Below are positions 6,813 to 15,088 of a DNA stretch of 31,186 nucleotides, one piece after another. Numbering within the stretch: the first letter of the stretch is position 1; the number at the start of each line of letters is the position of its first letter. The DNA comes from Deltaproteobacteria bacterium (lineage in GTDB: Bacteria; Desulfobacterota_B; Binatia; UBA9968). The stretch is from assembly GCA_005879255.1 (NCBI GenBank), contig VBKY01000049.1:1-31186 (forward strand), read 5' to 3'. Below the pieces are notes generated by a model. It had not been told where the DNA came from. It saw only the letters and a list, made by a program, of their open reading frames with translations, and did not search any database. Both the position numbers and the translations under genes were made by a program.

Positions 6813-7505
6813 CTAGAACCGCGGCTGTTTCGCGTTCTTATAACGCTGGTAAGCGTCGAGCACTAGGGCGGCGAATTCGTCGGCCAATTCGAGATCGTTG
6901 TCGAGGCGATTTTGAATCTCCGCCGGTCCGACGTTGTAGGCGCTCAGTGTCAGGCTTAAGTCTCGAAACTGCTTCATTAGGCCGTGCAGGTAGTAAATTC
7001 CCAAGCGGATGTTAAGCTGCGGATCGTCCAGCGATTCCGGTCTAAAGGCAATCGACCGCAGTCCGTATTCTCGACCGAGTAATTTGGCCAGAGACCTGCC
7101 CGTGTCGGGCATAATCTGCATGATCCCGCGCGCGCCACTCGGTGACACTGCAGTGTGCTGAAAGCCGCTTTCTATTTGAATCAGCGCCAGCACTAACAGG
7201 GGATCGAGCTTGCGCTTGAAACTTTCCTCCCAGATGACTTCCGAGAGGTTCCAGATTTCGGCGTCGGTGATATCCGGGCGGTGCGACTTGACGATCGAAT
7301 AGATCCGGACGAGTTCTTTTGGCCGCGGCTTTTCCGACACTTCGACCGGTTTGACTTTAGAAGCGGATGCCGGCGTCGCCTTCTCGGAAAATTGTTTGGA
7401 TGCGAATAGTGCTGGAGCAAATAGTATAGCGACAAAAATCAGCTTGGCGCAGTGGGCGCCAGAGCTTAAAGTACGAGCGCGCGTTTTTTGAGGACGTTTC
7501 TCCAT
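6813..7505 (-). CDS. Soluble or periplasmic lytic transglycosylase (SLT domain)
   Basis: This 230-residue exported enzyme cleaves the MurNAc-GlcNAc bond of peptidoglycan, forming 1,6-anhydro ends. Residues 21-36 form a hydrophobic signal or anchor after a long basic N-terminus. The SLT (family 1) domain covers about 95-215: catalytic E112 in IQIESGF, then GARGIMQIMP (124-133) and LSAYNVGP near 186-193. It has no extra cell-wall-binding domain. ATG 7505 lacks a strong ribosome site, but no other start precedes the signal sequence. It stands alone on its strand, with gaps of about 190 and 250 bases on either side. A second, broken transglycosylase remains at 27545-27825. Confidence 0.9.
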   Translation of the reverse strand: MEKRPQKTRARTLSSGAHCAKLIFVAILFAPALFASKQFSEKATPASASKVKPVEVSEKPRPKELVRIYSIVKSHRPDITDAEIWNLSEVIWEESFKRKLDPLLVLALIQIESGFQHTAVSPSGARGIMQIMPDTGRSLAKLLGREYGLRSIAFRPESLDDPQLNIRLGIYYLHGLMKQFRDLSLTLSAYNVGPAEIQNRLDNDLELADEFAALVLDAYQRYKNAKQPRF

Positions 7506-7698
7506 ACTTTACTTTAGTCAATGACAAAAAGGCAGGAGGGAATCAGTTTGGTTGAAAGCTTCTGCGTAGTTAACAAAAGGAGTAGACGAAGTCAATAAAA
7601 ATTTGCGGCCCTTCTGCGAACTCTGTGTGTGGTAAAGGAGCGACTCCGGACAAAATAGGCGTGCTGCCAATTCGGATCCCGACGATCACAAATGACAA

Positions 7699-7723
7699 AG
7701 GGCAAGAATTTAATCCTTGCCCT
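7699..7723 (-). terminator. Hairpin downstream of the second UbiD gene
   Basis: AGGGCAAG (7699-7706) and CTTGCCCT (7716-7723) form a perfect 8-bp stem. On the minus strand it is followed by TTTGTCATTT, a moderately T-rich tail, and it lies about 30 bases after the UbiD stop. Confidence 0.65.
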
Positions 7724-7751
7724 CTGAAGCGCGATTCAATCGCAGAATTTT

Positions 7752-9323
7752 CTATCGTCCGGTGCGCGCCAAGGAGTGCACCCAACCCTGCATGCGGGTC
7801 TTGGCGTTCTGGATGTCTTTTTCACTGAACCACTTTTTGAGATCGATTCTGTCAACCGGATAAACCGGACGCATGAAGTCGCTCTCGTACCCGAACGGCA
7901 CGGTCGCGTCGATGCCCATACCGCCCTCGAACATAGTATTCGACGCAGTCCACTCTCTTTCGCCCGCGGTCATGCGTTCGGCAGGCATAAAGGTCTGTCC
8001 ACGGCCGCCCGGGAGCGGATTGATAATGTCGGTCTTCGGATTGACGCGGGTGGTGAGACACCAGATGATGTCGTCCATGTCGTATGGATCGGAATCTTCG
8101 CTGACGGCGATCACCAGACGCGAGCCTTGCGACGTCGCCAGGATGGCGGCCATGAAATTACGCTGCCAACCTTCTTCGATGCGATTGCGTTTTTTGACCT
8201 GAATGATCGCTCCGCCCCAATCGGTCATGCAGTAAGGAATGTTGACGTCCATGATGATTCCCGGTTGCATTCTCTCGCAAAGCTCAAACATCGATGCTTC
8301 GCGGATTGTCGTGTCGATATTGTGGTCGTCTAGAGTATGTACGCCCAGGGTGAAGATGATCGGCTTGCTTTCGCGCTTGCGCGTAGTGACGGCGGTAACA
8401 TGGAAGGTTGGCGCTTTGTAAGCTTTGCCCATGTAACCGGCCCACTCCGGATGGAAATGGAAGCGGCCTTGAATGCCAGCCTTTTCTGATTCGGCAGTTT
8501 CGAAGCGGCGGTCGCGAGGATTGACGTAACCCTCGAGGACGACTTCGGCATCGGCAAGGCCGTAGGCGTCCACCGTGCGAGCTTTCACGAGACGCATCGG
8601 CGCGCCTTGCACCGCGCCGGCCATACCGACTTCATCGCAGCCCTGCGGCAGGATGACATAATCGAAACCTGCGCCCGCGAGGAGTGTCCCTGCGGGAGGC
8701 AGGCCGAAGTTCATGGTGATCGGCACCATCTTGTTGTCTTTGTAGTACTTGCTGACCACCTGCCACATATGCGAGCCGGGAGAGATTTGAAACGTGCCGA
8801 GGTTGCCCCAGCGGAAGTTCAGGCGGTTGTACCCGAGGTCCGTGCCGCCGTTAAAATATTCCCCGGAGATGAGCCGGTTACCGGAACCGACCGTGAGCTC
8901 GGGCTCGATGTTGGTATGGCGGATCGGCACCACAAAGTCGTTCGCTTCAGCCGGCTTTTCGTAAACTTCTTCTTGGACGGGCGCGTCTTTTTGATCGACG
9001 ACGATAGGCGCGATTGGATGAGTGATCGCATAGGCTAGTTTTCTCGTGCGGTCGGCATGGTCCTTCCAGCCGAACATCTTGTTGATCACGCTCATGTCGC
9101 CGAATAGGTTGGTAATACAGCGGTGGTGGGGCTTGCCCTTGACGTTGTTGAACAAAATCGGGCAGCCGCCGTCTAATTGTTTCTGGATGCCGGTGATTTC
9201 CAGGTCAGGGTCGACTTCTTTATCCGTGACAAGGATGTCCCCTTCCTTTTTCATCCATTCGATGGCACTGCGTAAATCTCGGACCTCTTCCGGCGCTGCT
9301 CCATCTCTTTGTGCGTTTGCCAT
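7752..9323 (-). CDS. UbiD family protein with divergent catalytic residues
   Basis: This 523-residue protein aligns with UbiD along its length. The residues expected to bind prenylated FMN and metal are kept: N174 (WGNLGTFQ), H185 (SPGSHMW) and E264 (VVLEG). The usual arginine after N (GMYR or GTYR in relatives) is instead Q179, and the usual EGPFGE is replaced by QGRFHFHPEWAGY, which keeps only a likely equivalent of the second glutamate (E293). It therefore differs from the canonical R-E-E catalytic set, present in the UbiD at 52-1485. AGGA before ATG 9323 supports the start. It is transcribed alone, ending at a hairpin at 7699-7723. It may decarboxylate a different substrate class or catalyse another reaction. 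Family is sure; activity is not. Confidence 0.88.
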   Translation of the reverse strand: MANAQRDGAAPEEVRDLRSAIEWMKKEGDILVTDKEVDPDLEITGIQKQLDGGCPILFNNVKGKPHHRCITNLFGDMSVINKMFGWKDHADRTRKLAYAITHPIAPIVVDQKDAPVQEEVYEKPAEANDFVVPIRHTNIEPELTVGSGNRLISGEYFNGGTDLGYNRLNFRWGNLGTFQISPGSHMWQVVSKYYKDNKMVPITMNFGLPPAGTLLAGAGFDYVILPQGCDEVGMAGAVQGAPMRLVKARTVDAYGLADAEVVLEGYVNPRDRRFETAESEKAGIQGRFHFHPEWAGYMGKAYKAPTFHVTAVTTRKRESKPIIFTLGVHTLDDHNIDTTIREASMFELCERMQPGIIMDVNIPYCMTDWGGAIIQVKKRNRIEEGWQRNFMAAILATSQGSRLVIAVSEDSDPYDMDDIIWCLTTRVNPKTDIINPLPGGRGQTFMPAERMTAGEREWTASNTMFEGGMGIDATVPFGYESDFMRPVYPVDRIDLKKWFSEKDIQNAKTRMQGWVHSLARTGR

Positions 9324-9608
9324 TGTTTTCCTCCGAATATTTTACGTCTTTTGCAAGCTACGGTTCTTACGGTCGCGAAAAAAGAACGACTCTGACTTTA
9401 TTAATTCGAACTTTTTAGACCCAATCGGACAACAGATATGGGGGAAAATTCTAAGATTCAGGATGTCTGGACGGAGTAAATGCATATACGACAATTTTCT
9501 CAAAGTCAACGAACGCAGCAACGATACTCGCACCCGATCACGCCAAAGTTACGCGGGAAATGGCACGTTTGTGCCGCGCGACCAGAGCGCTTTCGGACGC
9601 AGCGACCC
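9324..9608. other. Intergenic region between divergent genes
   Basis: This is the gap between the second UbiD gene (minus) and the membrane fusion gene (plus). It contains the UbiD ribosome site (CGGAGGAAAAC on the minus strand) and an A/T-rich stretch at 9380-9450. The frame of the fusion gene stays open through it, but no signal peptide or conserved motif is encoded. I see no RNA gene or repeat here. Confidence 0.5.
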
Positions 9609-9637
9609 TTTACAGTTAGCCGACGGCTTGCTATCAC
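9609..9637 (+). promoter_or_regulatory. Candidate promoter for the membrane fusion gene
   Basis: TTTACA (9609-9614, 5/6), a 17-base spacer and TATCAC (9632-9637, 4/6) place transcription start near 9644, about 29 bases before ATG 9673. This also argues against translation starting further upstream. Confidence 0.45.
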
Positions 9638-9672
9638 TGCCTGAATTGTTTTTGGATTTACTGGGAGAATCT

Positions 9673-12600
9673 ATGACGGACGGTGCTCAACGTTCTAAAC
9701 AAGACTGGCTGCTTCTCGTCGGTCTTTTCTGTTTCTTTTTTTCCGGTGCGGCCGGTTTGATTTATCAGGTGGTGTGGACGCGGATGCTCACGCAGATTTT
9801 CGGCAATACCACTTATGCGATCGCAACCGTGTTGTCCGCATTCATGGCCGGCTTGGCTATCGGCAGCTACGTTTTCGGTCAGATCGCCGACCGAGGAAAA
9901 AACGATTTTCTGTTGTACGGCATTCTCGAAGCAGGCGTCGGGATATACGGGTTCCTAGTGCCATGGATTTTTATCGCGGCGCAAAAAATCTATGGTCCGA
10001 TTTTCGGGCTGAACGAAAGCTATCCATTTCTTTTTAATTTGGTGCTGTTCTTTCTCTCGTTTGTCTTATTGGTTTTCCCGACTCTGTTGATGGGCGCGAC
10101 ATTGCCGGTGTTGAGCCGGTTTTTCGTCCGGAGCTTTGCCCAGTTCGGACGCCGGGTCGGCGACCTGTATGCGACGAACACGCTGGGCGCGGTTATCGGC
10201 TGCGCTGCGGGCGGATTTTTTCTGATACCGACGCTAGGAATGCGTCGAACGGTTTATGTGGCCGCGGGAGTCAACTTGGTGATTGCCGTCGTCATTCTTA
10301 TTGTCGATAGGATCCGCGACAAAACCCCGCTGGAAATCGTCCCGGAACCAGTCGCTGAGGAAACCCGCGCTCCGGAGGCGCAAAGTGCTTCGCTATTGCG
10401 TTGGGTGATCTTGACGTCGTTCGGATTGTCGGGATTTGCGTCGTTGGTTTACGAAAATGCCTGGACCCGGTCGTTAACATTGGTGATCGGCAGCTCCATT
10501 TATTCGTTTTCTACGATGCTTGTCACGTTTTTGATCGGTCTGGCGCTCGGCGGTTTTATTTACGCGCGCCTTCTCGGTGAACGAGAGGCCAGATTGAGCA
10601 CCTTCGGCTTAGTCGAACTCTGGGTTGGCTTGTCGGCGCTCGCGACCATACCGCTTTTTGAAAGACTGCCGTTAATCTTTCTGCGCTTGCTGCACGGATT
10701 TGGCGAGACGTTCACGGTGTTTCTCTATCTGCAAATTTTCGTATCTTCACTGGTGATGTTCATTCCGACCGTTCTCTTGGGCATGACGTTTCCCTTGGTT
10801 GCGCGTCTGTTTACCCAGAGCCTGTATCGAGTCGGTAGCGGCGTTGGCAGCTCCTATGCGGCCAACACGCTCGGCGCGGTTCTCGGCGCGTTTGCCGGCG
10901 GTTTTATCCTGATTCCAAACCTTGGCGTGCAAAACGCGATCATCTTCGCCGTGGTGATGAATCTTTTAATCGGAGCTTGGCTCGTCATCAGCGATTCAAG
11001 ACTTTCATCCGTGCCGCGATACGGTCTCGGATTGGCGGTAGTTGTTCTGGCGGTTATCGTTCCCCTGAAAATTCGCCGCTGGGATCCCCATGTTCTCACC
11101 AGCGGTGTGACGATCTACGCCGACCGTTATGAATCGCTGCCCACCGATTCGCTGCGTATCGAAGAGATGCAGCGCGACGATGTTCTCTATTATCGCGAGG
11201 GCTTGACGACGACCGTGAGCGTGCACCGCATTCCGGGGAGCGACTACCTTTACTTCAAATCGAACGGCAAGATCGACGGGTCTTACGGCGATGCGTTGAG
11301 CCAGCTGATGACCAGCTACGTCGCCATGCTGCTGCACCCGAAGGCCGAAAGAGCGCTCACTATCGGGCTCGGCAGCGGCATGTCGGCAAAGGCGCTCGCG
11401 ACATTCAAATCGTTGAAGGAAATCGAAGTCATCGAGATTGAGCCGGCGATGATCCAAGCGAGCAAGTTCTTCGACCGCGCTTGGGTCGCAATTGATAAGC
11501 TTCCGCCGGGCGTTACTTTTCCCGCAACGCCAAGCGTTCGCCCTCGATTCGTATACGATTCTGTTGACGACGACCCGAACACCCGAGCGTGGTACGACAA
11601 CAAAGAAAAACGGCTCTACTACAAGGGCGTGATGGAACCGGAAGCTCGCACCAAGTTGATGAAACGGTCGGAGGATCTCGATTACCGCGGCGCCATCGAC
11701 CGCCTTTACCGCAACGCCCGCCAGTCGCGCCACTCGAGCGTGCTCGAGGACAAGAGAGTACGCGTGATACCGACGGACGGGCGCAATTATATTCTAGCGA
11801 CGCCCAAATACTACGACGTCATCACCGCCGAGCCGTCGAATCCATGGATCGCCGGCATCGCCAATCTCTACACTCGCGAGTTTTATCAAGTCGTCAAGTC
11901 AAAGATCAAAGATGACGGCATATTCGCTCAGTGGTTTCACAATTACTCCATGTCGCCCGACGATTTCCGTATGGTCTTTCGCACCTTCGTGGAATCCTTT
12001 CCTTACGTATCGCTGTGGGGCATGAAGGAAAGCGATTTTCTCTTGGTCGGCAGCAAGAAAGAGCAGATTTTCGATTATGCGGCGGTCAAAGAAATTTACG
12101 ACAACAACAAAATGCTGCGATCGGATCTCGAATACCTCGGGCTGTCCGATGTGTATGCGGTCCAAGGGTTCTACCGCATGAATCGCGACGGATTCCTCGC
12201 TTTTTCCAAGGGCGCGTCGATCAATACGGATGACGGCGCGGAGCTCGAGTTTTCCGCGCCCAAAAATCTGCGCCGTTCGACGACCGAGCTCAATCGCAGA
12301 ATCATGACGCCGTTTCTCGTCGACACGCCGCCATGGCTCAAGTCCAAGGCGCCGCCCATACCGCAGGCGATGCATCATTTTTACCTGGCGCAAGCGTACA
12401 CGGCGAGTGTTGCGAGAAACCGGGCATTGACCGAGCTCGAACAAGCGATCAAGCTTGATCCGAAAAATCCCAAGTTTCACCTCTTGAAGATGAGAATCTT
12501 GCTTGAGCAGGACAAAAGCACAGAGGGCGCCAAGGAAGCGCTCGCAGCGCTGGAGCAAGGCGAGGAGTATATCCCTGAAGTTTTGGCCATGAGCGACGAA

Positions 12601-13146
12601 TTCTACTTGCCCGAAGCGAAGATGATTTATCAAAAGACCATCGAGATGGGGCACAAAGAAGTTCTACCTTATCTCGGATTGGGCAACATCGCGCTTCATT
12701 CCGGTGACCTGCCGGAAGCCGAGAAATGGTTTACCCGGGCACGCGATCTGCAACCCGATCACCCGGCCGTATTGCTGGCATGGGGACGTCTGATTGGCGC
12801 GAAGGCGCAAAAGTCGACGGACGAAGGTCAGGTCAAGAAACAGATGCAGGAGGCGCGGTCGCTGCTCGAGAAGTCCAAATCCAAGGGGGAGGAGTCTGCC
12901 ACGGTTCATTCCGAGTTAGGAGTTGTTTATTATAAGCTCGGCATGTGGGAAAAGGCAGCCGATGAATATTCGGAAGCTTTGCGTATGCGGCGCCGAAGAA
13001 ATGACCTGCGTTATTCGCTCGGGCAGGCTTATGCGCAATTGGGAAGAATCAAAGACGCGGAACAGAAATATCGCGAGATCCTTTCGCTCGCCCCCGACGA
13101 TGCGGAAGCGTTGAAAGCGCTTCAAGATTTGGGCAAGAGATACTAG
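9673..13146 (+). CDS. Membrane / spermidine-synthase-like / TPR fusion protein
   Basis: The 1157-residue protein has three parts. Residues 1-460 hold about 12-13 membrane helices in two similar halves: the SGAAGLIYQVVWTR and SGFASLVYENAWTR segments, and two LYATNTLGAV / SYAANTLGAV segments. Residues 480-800 form a spermidine-synthase-like Rossmann domain with GLGSG near 565 and DGRNY at 702-706. The position of the catalytic aspartate reads ITAEPSNPW, so true aminopropyl transfer is unlikely. An inserted module lies at about 613-690. Residues 890-1157 are tetratricopeptide repeats. ATG 9673 is chosen for GGGAG just upstream and the membrane helix that follows directly; the frame is open from 9046 but overlaps the divergent UbiD gene. 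Such 'fused MFS/spermidine synthase' proteins are widespread in environmental bacteria and of unknown role. Confidence 0.85.
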   Translation: MTDGAQRSKQDWLLLVGLFCFFFSGAAGLIYQVVWTRMLTQIFGNTTYAIATVLSAFMAGLAIGSYVFGQIADRGKNDFLLYGILEAGVGIYGFLVPWIFIAAQKIYGPIFGLNESYPFLFNLVLFFLSFVLLVFPTLLMGATLPVLSRFFVRSFAQFGRRVGDLYATNTLGAVIGCAAGGFFLIPTLGMRRTVYVAAGVNLVIAVVILIVDRIRDKTPLEIVPEPVAEETRAPEAQSASLLRWVILTSFGLSGFASLVYENAWTRSLTLVIGSSIYSFSTMLVTFLIGLALGGFIYARLLGEREARLSTFGLVELWVGLSALATIPLFERLPLIFLRLLHGFGETFTVFLYLQIFVSSLVMFIPTVLLGMTFPLVARLFTQSLYRVGSGVGSSYAANTLGAVLGAFAGGFILIPNLGVQNAIIFAVVMNLLIGAWLVISDSRLSSVPRYGLGLAVVVLAVIVPLKIRRWDPHVLTSGVTIYADRYESLPTDSLRIEEMQRDDVLYYREGLTTTVSVHRIPGSDYLYFKSNGKIDGSYGDALSQLMTSYVAMLLHPKAERALTIGLGSGMSAKALATFKSLKEIEVIEIEPAMIQASKFFDRAWVAIDKLPPGVTFPATPSVRPRFVYDSVDDDPNTRAWYDNKEKRLYYKGVMEPEARTKLMKRSEDLDYRGAIDRLYRNARQSRHSSVLEDKRVRVIPTDGRNYILATPKYYDVITAEPSNPWIAGIANLYTREFYQVVKSKIKDDGIFAQWFHNYSMSPDDFRMVFRTFVESFPYVSLWGMKESDFLLVGSKKEQIFDYAAVKEIYDNNKMLRSDLEYLGLSDVYAVQGFYRMNRDGFLAFSKGASINTDDGAELEFSAPKNLRRSTTELNRRIMTPFLVDTPPWLKSKAPPIPQAMHHFYLAQAYTASVARNRALTELEQAIKLDPKNPKFHLLKMRILLEQDKSTEGAKEALAALEQGEEYIPEVLAMSDEFYLPEAKMIYQKTIEMGHKEVLPYLGLGNIALHSGDLPEAEKWFTRARDLQPDHPAVLLAWGRLIGAKAQKSTDEGQVKKQMQEARSLLEKSKSKGEESATVHSELGVVYYKLGMWEKAADEYSEALRMRRRRNDLRYSLGQAYAQLGRIKDAEQKYREILSLAPDDAEALKALQDLGKRY

Positions 13147-13167
13147 CGCGGCGCAGCCGCAAAGGTC

Positions 13168-13235
13168 CCCTCCTTCATCTTCCCCGCGCGCGGGCAGGAA
13201 AGAGGTGGGGGCGCCTCAAATTTTTTTAGTAGGAC
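13168..13235 (+). terminator. G/C-rich imperfect hairpin with T-tract
   Basis: CCCCTCCTT near 13170 can fold back on AGGAAAGAGGTGGGG near 13196-13211 around a CGCGCGCGGG core, and seven or so T residues follow (about 13219-13226). It resembles a widespread family of CCCTC...GAGGG interspersed palindromes and probably also ends the fusion-gene transcript. Confidence 0.5.
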
Positions 13236-13306
13236 GCGCTATGCGCACCGCTCAGTTTGATTGCAATTGATCCGGACTAAACCGCCCCAGACGACTATAG
13301 AATCTC

Positions 13307-13345
13307 GAAAGCCTCCGCCATCCGGCGGAGGCTTTCTCGTTTTTG
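13307..13345 (+). terminator. Strong intrinsic terminator
   Basis: GAAAGCCTCCGCC (13307-13319) pairs perfectly with GGCGGAGGCTTTC (13324-13336) across ATCC and is followed by TCGTTTTTG. It lies 69 bases before the proC start. It could be the second stop signal for the fusion gene or a leader attenuator for proC. Confidence 0.85.
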
Positions 13346-13413
13346 CAGCCTTTGAAGTTCATGACTGTACCCTTTATGCTGGCGTGCACCTGGTTCCGGC
13401 AAGGAGGTTTCCA

Positions 13414-14226
13414 GTGTTGAAAGAAAAAATTGGCGTCATCGGTGCAGGAAAGATCGGTTCTGCAATTGCTCGCGGAGTGATTCGTGCCGGGCTGGCAAAT
13501 AAGGAGAACGTCATGGCCAGCGATGTTAGCGATGCGTTGCGGCAATCGATCGCCCAAGAGCTCGCCATAAAAGTGACGCCGGACAACAGCGAGCTGTGTG
13601 ATTTCGCCGACATCGTTATCCTCGCGGTCAAGCCTCAGATCGTCGACCCGGTGGCCAAAGAGATCGCCAAAAAAATCGGCAAAGCCAAACTGGTAGTTTC
13701 TGTTGCCGCGGGTGTGCCGCTGGCGCGGATCGAGAGTCAGTTGGCACATGGAGCGCGTGTCGTCCGCGTAATGCCGAATATTCCCTGCGTCGTCGGCGCC
13801 GGGGCGGCCGGCTTCGCGGGCGGCTCCCACGCGATCGCGGAAGATTTAGAAAAGGTTGGCGCGATTCTCAACAGTTTCGGCATCGGTTTGCCGGTTGAAG
13901 AAAAATATTTGGATGCGGTAACCGGGCTCAGCGGTAGCGGTCCTGCCTATGTGTTTCTCTTTATGGAAGCGCTCGCTGACGGCGGCGTGCAAGTCGGATT
14001 GCCGCGCGACGTCGCGTTGAAGCTAGCGATGCAGACCGTCTACGGCGCCGCGCGCATGGCGCTCGAAAGCAACAAACACTTGGGTGAGCTCAAAGACGAA
14101 GTCACTTCACCCGGTGGCACAACCATCGCGGGGCTCTATGCCATGGAGCAAAAGGGTTTTCGCGGCACGGTGATCGATGCCGTCGTGAGCGCGACGAGAA
14201 GATCGCAGGAGTTGGGGAAGGGGTAG
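13414..14226 (+). CDS. proC: Pyrroline-5-carboxylate reductase
   Basis: This 270-residue cytoplasmic enzyme reduces 1-pyrroline-5-carboxylate to proline with NAD(P)H, the last step of proline synthesis. The dinucleotide fold begins IGVIGAGKIGSAIARG (about 5-20), followed by VVRVMPNIPC and the family signature around LSGSGPAYVF to SPGGTTIAGL in the C-terminal dimerisation domain. Length matches the family (about 270). I chose GTG 13414 because AAGGAGG ends six bases before it; the next codon, TTG, would serve equally well. The frame is open upstream, but that segment covers the terminator at 13307 and shows no conserved residues. No other proline gene is adjacent, and a palindromic repeat follows. 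Confidence 0.95.
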   Translation: MLKEKIGVIGAGKIGSAIARGVIRAGLANKENVMASDVSDALRQSIAQELAIKVTPDNSELCDFADIVILAVKPQIVDPVAKEIAKKIGKAKLVVSVAAGVPLARIESQLAHGARVVRVMPNIPCVVGAGAAGFAGGSHAIAEDLEKVGAILNSFGIGLPVEEKYLDAVTGLSGSGPAYVFLFMEALADGGVQVGLPRDVALKLAMQTVYGAARMALESNKHLGELKDEVTSPGGTTIAGLYAMEQKGFRGTVIDAVVSATRRSQELGKG

Positions 14227-14324
14227 GAAGACCTAGTGTTTTTCTACTTGGCTTTGGTACTCGGACGGTGACGGAGGCAGTGATCGTAATTCAGGTTTGG
14301 CTTTTGAGTTAAGTGCGAAGGTGC

Positions 14325-14413
14325 GATGGGTATCGGTGAAATACGCCTCCACCCATCCTACGATTAAATTCATTCTGAAATTGTAGGATGGGTGGAGCGA
14401 AGCGATACCCATC
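14325..14413. repeat. REP-type palindrome pair, left copy
   Basis: The left arm (14325-14361, GATGGGTATCG ... CTCCACCCATCCTAC) is the inverted counterpart of the right arm (14383-14413, GTAGGATGGGTGGAG ... CGATACCCATC), with about 21 bases between them. A part copy (CGATACCCATC) recurs near 14424-14434. GTAGGATGGGTGGAG words are typical of repeats mobilised by REP-associated tyrosine transposases. Confidence 0.8.
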
Positions 14414-14491
14414 ATCTGCACCACGATACCCATCAACCGGCGATCCATCGATCACTTGCGACGATTCTACGTGGTATTCTAATATCCGCGG

Positions 14492-14973
14492 GTGACGAAC
14501 TATCGGCGCAATTTCATTCCCGGCGGCAGCTTCTTTTTTACCGTTAATCTCGCCGACCGTCGGTCGAACCTCCTCATCGATCGAATCGATCAGCTTCGAA
14601 GCGCATTTTGGTACGCGCGCACGCGACATGATTTTGCGATCGATGCCATCGTGGTGATGCCTGACCACCTCCACACGATCTGGACGCTGCCGCCTGATGA
14701 TTCGGATTTCGCGATGCGGTGGCGGTTGATCAAGACGATGTTCTCCCGAAGCGTTGAACGAGGCGAGCGACGCTCGGCAAGTCGGAGCACGAAGAGAACG
14801 ATTTCGAGCGGCATTGCCATTACATCCATTTTAATCCGGTAAAGCACGGGCAAGTATCGGCAGCAAGTCAGTGGCCCTATTCCTCGTTTCAACGATTTGT
14901 GAGGCTCGGGATATATCCGGTTAATTGGGCTGCGATGGAGCACATCGATGGAACGGAGTTCGGAGAGAGGTGA
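14492..14973 (+). pseudogene. REP-associated tyrosine transposase, frameshifted by deletion
   Basis: From GTG 14492 the frame encodes a typical REP-associated Y1-type transposase N-terminus: NYRRNFIPGGSFFFTVNL, and VMPDHLHTIW with the HUH-like DHLH metal motif. After GERRSASR (near 14785) it changes frame. The rest of the protein continues in another frame: ERHCHYIHFNPVKHG (with the likely catalytic Tyr in YIHFNP), WPYSSFQRFV and a natural end at 14973. The conserved block normally between them (of the KGERGIWQRRxWEH type) is absent, about 15-20 codons. A deletion that also shifted the frame is the simplest reading. The gene is flanked by two copies of its presumed palindromes, and the second starts at its stop codon. 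It can no longer give a full-length enzyme. Confidence 0.88.
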
Positions 14974-15079
14974 TGGGTATCGGCAAAAAACGCCTCCACC
15001 CATCCTACGAGATTTTTAATTCGACATCTGTAGGATGGGTGGAGGCCTTCGACGTGCTCAGGATAAACTCTGCGATACC
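14972..15079. repeat. REP-type palindrome pair, right copy, partly replaced
   Basis: GATGGGTATCGG ... CTCCACCCATCCTAC (14972-15008) and GTAGGATGGGTGGAG (15030-15044) repeat the left copy in the same orientation. The expected GCGAAGCGATACCC ending is interrupted by about 25 bases (15045-15070) that resemble a different interspersed repeat (CTTCGACGTGCTCAGGATAA), after which GCGATACC resumes at 15072. Confidence 0.75.
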
Positions 15080-15088
15080 GATGCCCTG

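Noticed and set aside
7776..8333. 185-codon plus-strand open frame
   Set aside because: Antisense shadow of the second UbiD gene; no start signal or family resemblance.
9046..9672. 209-codon N-terminal extension of the fusion protein
   Set aside because: It overlaps the divergent UbiD gene, encodes no conserved sequence, and a good promoter and ribosome site lie just before ATG 9673.
11005..12654. Two minus-strand open frames of about 240-250 codons
   Set aside because: They lie opposite the fusion protein's enzyme and TPR regions and encode Arg/His-rich sequence typical of antisense frames in G/C-rich genes.
9673..13146. Functional spermidine synthase
   Set aside because: The catalytic aspartate position is not acidic in the usual motif, and the domain is interrupted by an inserted module, so a polyamine-making role is not supported.
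13261..13413. N-terminal extension of proC
   Set aside because: The segment covers a strong terminator hairpin, and the AAGGAGG site points to GTG 13414.
14233..15003. Minus-strand open frames over the transposase and repeats
   Set aside because: They are mirror frames of the palindromes and of the transposase remnant.
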